A DNA stretch of 64,000 nt from Acanthopleura granulata (lineage: Eukaryota; Mollusca; Polyplacophora; Chitonida; Chitonidae): NCBI GenBank assembly GCA_016165875.1, contig JABBOT010000080.1:4923881-4987880 (forward strand), written 5' to 3'. The position numbers and the translations under genes were made by a program. The notes beneath the pieces were generated by a model. The model was not told the origin of the DNA. It did no database searches and saw only the letters and a list, made by a program, of their open reading frames with translations. Positions 54,521 to 63,982 of this stretch are shown one piece after another; position 1 is the first letter of the stretch, and each line of letters starts with the position of its first letter.

Positions 54521-54573
54521 TTAATGAGCATCCTTCCATTTCTCCACATTGTCCTTCAACATCTGAACTTGTT
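54521..54573 (-). CDS. KIAA0513: KIAA0513 terminal exon
   Basis: Acceptor TATTTTGCAG/AA; phase 1 in; TAA at 54523-54521. Encodes [16 protein letters not shown], aligned to the QYKLLSDHIEQMATE end of the human protein. Confidence 0.88.
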
Positions 54574-57500
54574 CTGCAAAATAAACATCGAAGTCATAAT
54601 ATTCCGGTATTAATATGTAATTATTACACCAAAAAAAAAATGACAAGCTATGACACACGAATATTTTCATAACAAAATGCACCTAACAATCAAAGACCAT
54701 CTGCTTCAACTTTGTTCTATCAAAGAGCCATTTAATGAGACAGCTATAAAAACACATGAAGTTTTCTCCAACTATTGGACACTGATGAAAAAAAAGTGGT
54801 ATAGTAGTCTGGTAATAAAATGAAACAGATGAACAAACAGCCAGATAGTGAGATTGTCCATTGTAAACTACATCTGTACAAACACATATGGACATCCTTA
54901 AAAAATTCTTTGTTGTGAGTGGCACAACCCTATCACCAAAAAATAGGGTCAGATAATACGGAAATATTGTCCTGTTATTCTTGCTAATGAAATAGATAAG
55001 GATTTTAAAGAAATTAACATGGAGAGAACAGAAATTCCATCTAAACCCGAATAGAAGCTTTAGTGCAGGCTGCTTCTTTGGAGGGTCGGTCAAGTTACCC
55101 GCAACAAACATATTTTTAATGATGGCCTAATACCCTCTTTAGGCCAAAATTACAATTTGGACAATGAGTACAAGTATCTGACAACCAAAATTTAACACCT
55201 TCTTAACTGTTATTTATTAGGATATCTCTCCTCAGGTATGAGGAAAACTGTATCTTCACATACCTTATTTAAATGCAGCTTATTTTTTTTTTTGAAAGAA
55301 ATTTTCAGGTTCGTGTACTATTATTTCAGGTCAAGTGGTGTGTCTGCATAAAGACAAATGCATAAAGGGAAAGACTTCTTAAAAATGGTGAGTGAAAAGA
55401 TCATTAAAAAGTGTATCTGAAAATACCTTCATTGAATTTTTTATTTTTTTTTTAACCAAAATGAATGCAGTCAAGTGTTTTGATTGCATGGTTTACTGAT
55501 AATGTGGTTCACCAGTGGCATCACACAACTTTGAGAACACTGTTATATTCAGCTCAAAATAAGGGTGTTGTTAACAGTGCTCCTGTAATGTTTGCCTCTT
55601 TATGAAAATGCTAACATGAGATTAAATTTCTGCTTTAAGGCCACAGAAAAGTCAGCGTGATGTCACTGGTGACCCGTCAAACAATCAGAACATTTGCCTG
55701 CATTTATTTTAGTGAAAAGTGAAAAGTCAAAAAAATTCAGCGAAGGTATTTTCAGATGCAGTTTTTAGTGGTCTTTTAAGTCACCATAAATTCATTTTCA
55801 TGAGGTCTTTCCCTTTAAAAGGGAAGTTGTGAGGGTTTATTGATACATGTAGCATGTTTTATACATGCATTCACATGGCTTCACATATTGATACTCCACT
55901 TAACGTCAACCTGACAAACACGGCCAAATAAGGCCAGCAAGTCAAATATAATCACCCAAAGGCTAAACAATGTCATGAAAGCTTATCCTTGTCCAGTTGT
56001 CTTCGCGATCAATATCTTCTGTTATTAACAACAACTATGTTGTTTTTTCTTCTACAAAGGACATGCACCATTATGGAGCAGGCCTGCCAGGAGAAAAAAT
56101 ATATGGACATTTCAAGACTAAAATATTCATTATGCTTGCCAGCAAATTTCTTGTGCAGTGGGAAGGAGAATGTTTAACCTAGATCATAATACGGGACTGT
56201 TTGTTTTTCGTTTTTTTTTTCAGTGGCTTCAGGTGTGACATCACTAGGCATTCTGAACTCACCTTCTCTGAGGTTTGCTACTGTACACTCACCTTCTCTC
56301 GGGTTTGCTATTGCACAATCATCTGATGAGGTTTGCTATTGTACACTCACCTTCTCTGAGATTTGGGGGTCTCCGTGGCATGCTAGTGCAGCGCAATGAT
56401 CCAAAGCCTCCCACCAATGCAGTTGCTGTGAGTTCAAGACCAGCTCATTCTGGCTTCCTCTCCGGCTGTACATGGGAAGGTCTGCCAGCAACCTGCAGGT
56501 GGTCTTGGGTTTCCCCCAGGCTCTGCTCGGTTTCCTTCCACCATAATGCTGGCCGCCGTATAGGTGAAATATTCTTGAGTATGGTGTAAAACATCAATCA
56601 AATAAATAAATAAATAAATTCTCTGAGGTTTGCAAATGTGCACTCACCTTCTCTGAGGTTTGCTATTGTGCATTTATTACAAACCCCATCTTTAAAATAT
56701 TGTATTATATTTTTTTTCATTTGTTTTCAAGCTAACTGGCTTTGTGTCTGACCTACATTTTTTTTCATCTTTGTACTTTGTAGCCTGCACTGGAATTCAG
56801 TCGCGTGTTCTTGAGGCTTCTGTGTTTGTGAGTTCGTGTTAGAGAGTACATAGAGAGTACATTCTGGAAGGATTTACCCATAAATATGAACGATGAAGTT
56901 GTTCAGCTCGCAGTCCACTTTGAGAGCACTCGTTTTACTTGTGTCCACTTGAGTCATATTTGCTCTAGTCTACTTAGAGGGATTTTTGTTGGATTTTGGA
57001 GATATTGACTTCTACGCCCTTTGACAATTTTGCCATTTTGTACTCCAGTTTTCGGTACAAAGCACTTTGTGAGCTGTGTTTCGCCACTTGCTATCTGAGG
57101 TGAGACTTTTGGAGCTTGTATTGCTCATTGTTTCTTTGTGCGATTACGTACATTTCATTCCAGTTTACACTGAAAGTGACTTTGTGTACATTTCCGAGGA
57201 GTGAAACATACATCGCCAGCTCGGTTTTAAGGATGCTATTGTCAATCCGTCTGCCCAGGAAACTTGCACCTTGCCGGGGAGTTAGATATCTACCATCGTC
57301 GGCGTACCGGGCCCTCAGCTATTTGTCGGTACAGGACCTGTCATCATTCATTTTAAGAATTTTGAAGAATTGTGGATTCTATTTATACGTGGACTGACTT
57401 GCCTTTGGGAGGCGGAATAGTCCATCCGGATTTGGGACGCTAACATCTGTGAGAAACTATATATATTTTTGTAATTAGCTGTATTATTTTGTATATTATT

Positions 57501-60500
57501 ATCAGTTGTATCATTCGTCTATTTTGTTTAAATATATGTATTAAACTTATTCCAGTGTTTTTGTGTTTCTTTGTTTGATCTTGTGTAAGGCTTATCGCTG
57601 TTTGAGAGTTGAACAAGCCATTTGTTTATCAATTTTCCTCTCCGATAGTGGTACCCTGACAGCATTCACCTTCTCTGAGGTTTGCTATTGTACACTCACC
57701 TCCTTCGAGCTTTGCTATTGTACACATACCTTCTCTGAGCTTTACTATTGTACACTCACTTTCTCCAAGCTTTGCTATTGTACACTTACCTTCTCTGAGG
57801 TTTGCTATTGTACACTGCTTCCTCAGAAATTCTAGACATAACTCCCGGCTCAGTCCAAACGCTCGCATATTGCATGTGAAGGTCCTGGTAAAAACAAACA
57901 AACATGACCTCAAGCATCTTTTCATAGAATTAATTTTAAAAGGTAAAGGTAATGTTATGCAAAATTCTGAATTGCATGAAAGTCATTAAAAAGCAATCAT
58001 AAGTACAAATAAACAAAATACCTGAACGTCGCTTTCAATTCCCATTTTTTTAAGAAACGCTCAGCTTTTTGAGGATCAACAAACCTGATCATCGGTTTTA
58101 TAATGAAGTTGGTCAAGTTTCTGGAATGACACAGGAGTATCCGGAATAAACTGTTACCCTTTGCCTGTGGTATCTGTAGAACCTCTTGACATAAACACAC
58201 AGCTAACTGGTTGATTTAAGCCTGTGTGCTCATTGGACAAGAGCTGATCTGTTGTTATCGATCACATACTGAGGAAATCCGACACCGAATCAACTCATCA
58301 ATCTCAAGATTAGTGAAAATCTGTACAGGCTCAAGTGAGATCTGAACTCAAAACTTTACACACACAGTCCAACTGAACTATGAAGCCATACAGAAATGGG
58401 TTGCTCACAGAAGTCCACTTTCATACAGTGAATAACTACTCACAGCGACAGAGAACACCCAAGTTGTGAGTTTCTGTACAGCTCACTCGAGCCTCTATTT
58501 TCACAATTCTCAAGGTTAGTGCTTTAGTGTTGAAATATCAAATCCATACAGAAGTATGCGCCATGATGAGATTGCAGAGGAATTCTTGTATACCACTTCA
58601 GTGACATAGTCAGTGAGTAAAAGTTAAAATAAAACTGTACTGGGTTTTCAGTATTCAGCGAGACACTTGAGGCTAACCTCTTTTCTGATTACGTAACTCA
58701 CCCCAGCTGACCGAATGTGATGTTCTCCTGGAACTGTCGGTCATCTGTTCTTTCGTCATTGCCGTCCTCACTGTCAATGCAAAAACATAAAAACTGTCAC
58801 AATGAATTCATATGACTAATCTTTTATCTGCTTGTGTTCATTGTAATTGTAGGTAATTCTGAGGTAAGCTAGGTGAATGGATTTCACCGTTTATGATACA
58901 GGTATCTACAAGTAGGTGTTGATAAAGAAATCAGATATCCAGGATCTGATTGGGCTGTTCAAATTTGTTAAGAAAAACATCTAACATAACCTTAGAAAGG
59001 AACTTTTATTTACAGTGCATACTTATTTGGAGGAAGAAAACAGCCATGTTAAATTTATGAATATGTGGTAAAAATGAACTGGGAACTTTAGATGTACAGA
59101 GGATATGAAAGGGTGCAATCAGACAAATAGTTATGGCTGTATCATTCTTTTGGAAGCTAGCTTTTAATTCAACAGCCACAAAAATCATTCTTTTGTCTAC
59201 AAATAACCTAGGAATACACGTAACTGAAAAACTGTCTCATACTATTTGGACACTAAAAATAATAATGACGTAGCGTTAATAAATTATTTAGTGAGACATG
59301 AAAAAAAAAAAAGAACATGGTGATCTGGTGACAGGCAAGAGTCACTTTCAGCTCTTCAAATAGCTGGTTGCAGACATATACTGGCATTTGATAAAGATCT
59401 TTTCCTTCAAAGGCTCCAATTAATCATGACAAGACCATAAATAAAGCGTAAAGAGGACAATGTACACTGATTAAATATTCAAATAACGTCTGCTGATAAA
59501 CACAGCCCCCCTTAGGACTCAGACTATGCATTTTTGGTGAGAAAATTGAATATTAGCACGCAGTAAATATTCATCACTGCAATTCTGGCCTTCATGATTT
59601 ATTGATAAGGAAAGCTGAAAAACCGCTACATTATTCCAGCTTGGCTCTTTTAGAAATAAGACTTTGCCCATTTGTTGCCATGGCAACAGATTGCGCCACA
59701 AAACATATCGCCATATTTTATAAGAATCGGAGCTGAAAATATGGTGATTTCTCTCGGATCAAACAGTCTTGACGCTGTAAAGATTAAAGCCCTGCGCTAT
59801 GGCAGAAGGATTCTCCCTCCCATCCCCCTCGACTGGAGACATTCGAACCAAATAGCTCTGCCGTTCCGATTGCAATGTAGATATTGATTCCAATCCAACT
59901 CGTCCGAAGCGTTAGAGGCAAGCTCTCCAGTCAGCGGAGGAGGGAATTTGATTTCCATATTGTCTGGGCTTGGCTGACAGAATATTCTTGTGAATCGATG
60001 TACAAACTTGGCTGATAGCTCGGAAAGAAATGGCAGCCTATAATCCCCTCAGCGTGAAGGCCTAATCTCATTGGTCGATATCCTCAATGGCATTTCACAA
60101 TTTGACCACCCGCCAATGGCGGCCGTATCATGTTAAGCGCTGCGTCCCGCCCCGCGTCAGCTTTTTACTGCTTAAAGAACTTTATTGTTTGTATATGTCT
60201 TAACCTAGATCGCCCAAGCTTGTACATTTGCCAAGATTTACAGAACCATTCCCAGCTCAAGGAAAAACTTCTTTTTTTAACCCAGACCTCAGTACTTACA
60301 AATTAGGCCTTTAGTGCATAAGTCAAGACTTTTAGGTAAGTTTTTACATCTTTATGTGCACTATGGGTAGTTGGTGCTAGAGGTTGTTACTTCTTAAATA
60401 CTTATATCAACAGTTACAATAAAACCCTAGCTGATGTAAATTGTCAAAAAGCCAGATTTCAGTTACATGCTTGTGCTGTTGTCGCTGGTCTGGTTTTACT

Positions 60501-62030
60501 CTCTGTGTTGTAGTCTTTCATACTGCAGGAAATGCATTTAAATGATCACGGTTCATTCCCTCAAAATGGCCCTTCACAATAAATCACAAGATCTCTCTAC
60601 GAACAGTTCAACTAATTTTGAAAACCGTGATGAAAAGTGTGATCAGAATTATGATTGTAACTGAACAAAACTATCAAAGTCTATTTCACTAGAAAATCTC
60701 TAAAATCTTGAAATCCACTGCTAAAAGGTAGCCACCCTGATTACCCACCTCTCATTCAGAATTGGCCGACATAGCTACATACTGGAATAGCACTGATCGG
60801 AGAGTTTTTAGATCCTAGTGGCCATTTTCAGACAAGAATTATTCAACTGGAGGAAATGATGCCAGGCGCCTAATTGATTGAGTTGTCTGCTGCCACTGAG
60901 TCGCAGACAACCGGTCAGCTGAAGCAGTCACATGTACAGTGGCACCTTTTCATTTTGCTTTTGCACACACTGCCCTATGGTACATCAGTTCAAAGTTTCC
61001 GCAGTGGAAGAAGATGCGAACGGTTAAACTATTGTCATGCATCACAATGTGACGAACGGGAGAATGTTAAACTGTACCTTGTACACACGGGTTTCCGTGC
61101 ACGCTCGCACTGAACTGCGTCAAAGAAAGCAGCGCTCCAGAAGCGTATGGACTGCCAGATGGGCTGATCTTTGAGGTAGCTGTACAGAAAAAACTTCATC
61201 TTCTTACCATTGGGAAGGGTGCCACCTACAACAAAATCGAAAGCGGCATATCTGATTTGTAAACCTTGTCAGTGTACAATTTTACTTGGAACGAGATATA
61301 GCGTCAACAATACTTTGGTTAGAATACGATAGTGGTGTTTCCCCATGCCAAGATATTCTTAAAGCCATCATATTTATTTATTTCACCACTATTTCATGCA
61401 ATACTAAAGAATATTGCCCTTATACAATGGTGATCAATATCATGGATGGAGAAAACCATAGAAAACCACCAGCCTCTGGCAAGTTACTGACAAACATTCC
61501 TATGACCTTTTTGGCCATGCCTGGTACTAAATGTAGTCTCCGAGAAGAACAACACTTCTACAGGCGGCAAGGGCTTCGTCATTATTTCTGTACAACACTT
61601 CTACAGGCAGCAAGGGCTTCGTCATTATTTCTGAACAACACTTCTACAGGCAACAAGGGTTTCGTCATTATTTCTGAACAACACTTCTACAGGCAGCAAG
61701 GACTTCGTCATTATTTCTGAACTGAGCTTATGCATAATTTTTGTAAAACCAGTCCAACATAACATGATTTCATAACAGATGTTGACAGTAATTTACATGT
61801 ATTGTAATTTTTCAAACACATTTCAAGATTTTGCATGAAAACTTCAGGGAACAACAAACTGGGTGAGATATTGATGCTGACTTACCTTCATGATAAAATG
61901 TGAAGCACATGTTCATTAGAGATTTGGCTGGTGAGAAATCTTCGGCTTCGTTACACTCGAACAAAACAAGCGCAAAATACTGGACCAGGCGGAAAAATAT
62001 CCTCTCATCAACATTTTTACTGTTGACTCT
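54521..62030 (-). CDS. KIAA0513: KIAA0513-like protein, C-terminal part (SBF2-type domain), 5' incomplete
   Basis: Minus-strand exons: 62030-61886, 61225-61078, 58770-58702, (optional 58120-58022), 57884-57790, 54573-54521. Phases close to 169 residues plus stop, or 202 with the optional exon. Family matches: [20 protein letters not shown] and [36 protein letters not shown] and [54 protein letters not shown]. These are the C-terminal blocks of vertebrate KIAA0513, a cytoplasmic brain-enriched protein of unclear function whose SBF2-type domain is shared with MTMR5/MTMR13. The N-terminal half lies beyond 64000. Confidence 0.9.
56366..56618 (+). mobile_element. SINE inserted in the 30-bp array, with target duplication
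   Basis: Flanked by TTCTCTGAGATTTG (56352-56365) and TTCTCTGAGGTTTG (56619-56632). Near full-length: head CTCCGTGGCATGCTAGTGCA, body and tail with GAAATATTCTTGAGTATGG and AAATAAATAAATAAA. The flanks lie in the tandem repeat, so they could also be two array units. Confidence 0.88.
56675..57661. mobile_element. 987-bp insertion with 5-bp target duplication, LTR-like
   Basis: Interrupts a 30-bp unit. GCATT flanks both sides (56670-56674 and 57662-57666), and removing the insert restores a normal unit (TATTGTGCATTCACC). It begins TATTACAAAC and ends CCCTGACA, has no ORF above ~95 codons, and is AT-rich near its end. Size, 5-bp duplication and CA end fit a solo LTR, though the 5' end is not the usual TG. 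Confidence 0.7.
57790..57884 (-). CDS. KIAA0513: KIAA0513 penultimate exon, with a repeating donor
   Basis: Acceptor TTTTACCAG/G, donor AGAAG/GTAAGT; phase 2 in, 1 out. Encodes [20 protein letters not shown] and CTIANLRE, equivalent to [20 protein letters not shown] in human. Downstream donors at 30-nt steps are in frame. Confidence 0.92.
58022..58120 (-). CDS. KIAA0513: Candidate 99-nt cassette exon in KIAA0513
   Basis: Acceptor GTGTCATTCCAG/A and donor TTCAG/GTATTT; phase 2 in and 2 out, exactly matching the flanking exons, so inclusion or skipping keeps the frame. Encodes [20 protein letters not shown] and [12 protein letters not shown] with no stops. I do not recognise the peptide and know no counterpart at this place in the vertebrate protein, where FGQLG runs directly into TFT. 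Confidence 0.55.
58702..58770 (-). CDS. KIAA0513: KIAA0513 exon with FGQLG motif
   Basis: Acceptor GCATTGACAG/T, donor CTGGG/GTGAGT; phase 2 in, 2 out. Encodes [32 protein letters not shown] is invariant in the family. Confidence 0.92.
58771..61077 (-). other. KIAA0513: KIAA0513 intron
   Basis: No conserved ORF. The middle (59640-60200) is GC-richer with several promoter/enhancer-type motifs, listed separately. The rest is AT-rich unique-looking sequence without SINEs. Confidence 0.75.
59640..60200. promoter_or_regulatory. Candidate cis-regulatory module with an RFX X-box
   Basis: GTTGCCATGGCAAC at 59674-59687 is a perfect 14-bp palindrome matching the RFX-factor X-box consensus (GTNRCC-RGYAAC). 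Further along: ATTGGTCGAT, CCGCCAATGGCGGCC (CCAAT/NF-Y type inside a palindrome) and CCCGCCCCGCGTCAGC (Sp1 type). The repeat-free, GC-richer stretch stands out within the intron. It may be an enhancer or an alternative promoter. Confidence 0.5.
61078..61225 (-). CDS. KIAA0513: KIAA0513 exon, SBF2-type domain core
   Basis: Acceptor GTTGTAG/GT, donor ACAAG/GTACAG; phase 1 in, 2 out. Encodes [20 protein letters not shown] then [13 protein letters not shown], the best conserved block of the family. Human has a longer linker before it. Confidence 0.95.
61370..61525 (-). mobile_element. Degenerate SINE 3' half
   Basis: TTTATTTCACCACTATTTCA, CAATACTAAAGAATATTGCC, TATCATGGATGGAGAAAACC and CTGGCAAGTTACTGACAAAC follow the reversed family order. 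Same subfamily as 62078-62225 and 62540-62700 (CTGGCAAGTT...). Confidence 0.65.
61547..61720. repeat. 43-bp tandem repeat
   Basis: Four near-identical copies at 61547, 61590, 61633 and 61676, core ACAACACTTCTACAGGCAGC. It begins just inside the end of a SINE and creates part of a spurious 144-residue ORF. Confidence 0.95.
61886..62030 (-). CDS. KIAA0513: KIAA0513 exon, first visible
   Basis: Acceptor TTCTTTTCAG/AGA, donor ATGAAG/GTAAGT; phase 0 in, 1 out. Encodes [40 protein letters not shown] and MCFTFYHEG, matching RCNSKCVSEATFYRLVQSFA and MCFTYYHIG of human. Confidence 0.95.
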
Positions 62031-62077
62031 CTGAAAAGAAATAAAATAATAGTCTTGATGAATATTTTTACATTGAT

Positions 62078-62225
62078 TGTTTGTTTTATTTGATTGTTGT
62101 TGTTGATGCCATGTATTCCAGAATTTTAAACTTACGAGTATACGGTGATTTGTATTATGGATGGAGTAAATCAAACAGCCCTTGGGCAAGTTTCTGACAG
62201 ACTTTCCTACATGTATGTGTGACAT
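62078..62225 (-). mobile_element. Degenerate SINE
   Basis: TTTTATTTGATTGTTGTTGT, CATGTATTCCAGAATTTTAA, TTGTATTATGGATGGAGTAA and GGGCAAGTTTCTGACAGACT in reversed family order. Confidence 0.6.
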
Positions 62226-62374
62226 GTGGACCTGGACAACCTACTGACAGGTGATCTTGTGATACAACAGCCACACGAACGTCAAGATAACTCAATGTAA
62301 CCAAACCTGCGAATGGTCGTGGGTTTGTGCCTACTTTCAGATCTTAACACGTGGACGTATCGCAACGCATGGCT

Positions 62375-62503
62375 GCTTATTTTCGTGGGTTTCCCCCGGG
62401 CTCTGCCTGGTTTCCTTCCACCATAATGTTGGCTGCCGTCATATAAGTGAAATATTCTTGAGTACGGCGTAAAACACCAATCAAATAAATAAATAAATAA
62501 ATC
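62375..62503 (+). mobile_element. SINE 3' half
   Basis: TTCGTGGGTTTCCCCCGGGC, CCACCATAATGTTGGCTGCC, GTGAAATATTCTTGAGTACG and CAATCAAATAAATAAATAA; well preserved, so likely recent. Confidence 0.9.
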
Positions 62504-62539
62504 AATGTAACCATTCGAGGCCTCACAAAGACTGACTGA

Positions 62540-62700
62540 TTGATTTGATTCTTGCTTAGCAGCACACTCAAGAATTTTTCACTCATACTATGGCTGACCA
62601 CGAATTTTATAGGTGGAAGAAACCATGCAAAGTGTTCAGTGTAAAGCATCCCAACTCTGGCAAGTTACCATCTGGCTTTCATACATGTGATGAATGGATA
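62540..62700 (-). mobile_element. Degenerate SINE
   Basis: CACACTCAAGAATTTTTCAC, ATGGCTGACCACGAATTTTA, CAACTCTGGCAAGTTACCAT and CTTTCATACATGTGATG in reversed family order; same subfamily as 61370-61525. Confidence 0.6.
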
Positions 62701-63477
62701 TTTATCCCGCATCAGGCAAAATCCTCTGCTTCTGATTGGACAGCAACTGTCACATGGGAGAAGTGTACATCTTTATACCTTGCAGCAGATGATACATATG
62801 CACCTGGTGACTCAAGAGTAGGGAAAACACTCATGTAACAATGACTCCAACGATAGAGCGTCACAAAAGAATGATGACACAACACTGTCAGAAACGTTAT
62901 GACATCAACATAATTCAAAGCCTCTTGAGGCAACAGGAATTTAATGTTGAAGCCTCCTTTGTTTTTCAAGAAACAAATTTCAGAATAGTTTTCAGGGACT
63001 TCCGCAGGATGAATTAGTTACATGGTTACTGAGTGAAAGGACAGGAAACTATATGGAATAAATAAGCCTCACATTTGGCTTGGCTGACGCCTCGTGCAGT
63101 ATGAGACTCACAGACCCCATAATACAGTTTTGTATGCTGTCACTCAGTAACCATGTCACTAATAGCATATGTGACATATACAACGGCACACTGGACTGCG
63201 CAAAAATCCACACCAATAACACTGACCACTCACTGTCATCTAGGCAACACAAAGGTTGAGAGTGGTGAGTGTATCAAAATATTTTGCAGGTAACACAGTG
63301 ATGTCAACAAGCACAACTTCCCTGTACAAATTATGGTAAGTTCAAATTTCAGCCCACACATGATTTGCCACAGCCAGTGAAAGGTAAGCACTATGACCAC
63401 TGGGGAAAAAGTTCAGGATAAACTCATGCACATGTGTATGTATAGAGAACATTGTACAGCCAAGTGTAAATTCCATA

Positions 63478-63982
63478 AAAATTACAAGTTCAAGAATAAT
63501 GTGGAAATGATAACACAAATGGCATGAAGTTATCATTTCCACTTTTCATGAGAACAATATTTATGGTGTTTAATCATCACTGTGTAATATTTTCTTTATT
63601 ACTTATACTTGAAAAATATCTTGATTTTGTGTATTTGGAGTGAAGATGTTTTAAGCAATGTTTTTTAGCTGTAGGTCTTCAAAGACGTGTTGTCTATAGT
63701 GTGATGTCGCATACATATACATGACCATATGTGAGTGTATACATGACTTCTTGTAATGACACGGTGTTTTCTTGCGCGATGTAGGAATGTACCAGTTGAC
63801 AAAATTTATATCATGATATCCACCCACTGAACCCAGACTGAAACTTCATCAAAGACATTTTTTTTTCTTTTAAATGTCACAGTGTCCAGATGTGAAATAA
63901 CAAATGTGCTTATCCACTGCAGTGAAATATCACTTTTATCAGTGAAGAAAATACTGGGGTTCCACTGATGTGTAAATAATGA
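63478..63982 (-). mobile_element. Fold-back element family A, copy 3 (reversed)
   Basis: Starts with TCATGAGAACAATATTTATG (the reversed right end) and contains GTAGGTCTTCAAAGAC, GTGATGTCGCAT, a reversed AAATGTCACAG block and a GAAATATCACTTTTATCAGT hairpin arm before the AT-rich end. Confidence 0.75.

Larger units (their letters stand above)
54574..57789 (-). other. KIAA0513: KIAA0513 last intron
   Basis: AT-rich. No ORF of interest from 54574 to 56250; the 56256-57815 part holds the 30-bp donor array interrupted by two insertions. Confidence 0.85.
56256..57815 (-). repeat. 30-bp tandem array copying the KIAA0513 exon end and donor, split by two insertions
   Basis: About 11 copies: four at 56256-56365, two at 56619-56670, five in exact 30-bp register at 57661-57810. 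Minus-strand unit: TACAATAGCAAACCTCAGAG AAG/GT(A/G)AGTG. The last unit is the real exon end and donor (57790). The 30-bp period keeps the reading frame, giving a 10-residue repeat CTIANLREG(E/K). Confidence 0.95.

Noticed and set aside
57116..57397. 93-residue ORF in the 987-bp insert
   Set aside because: No recognisable retrotransposon or cellular domain; chance ORF inside an LTR-like insert.
57629..57789. Extension of the KIAA0513 coding exon through all five repeat units as the default model
   Set aside because: The first donor (GTAAGT at 57789) is the strongest and gives the family-like protein; the extension is kept only as an alternative-splicing hypothesis.
61286..61720. 144-residue plus-strand ORF
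   Set aside because: Made of a SINE fragment plus the 43-bp tandem repeat.
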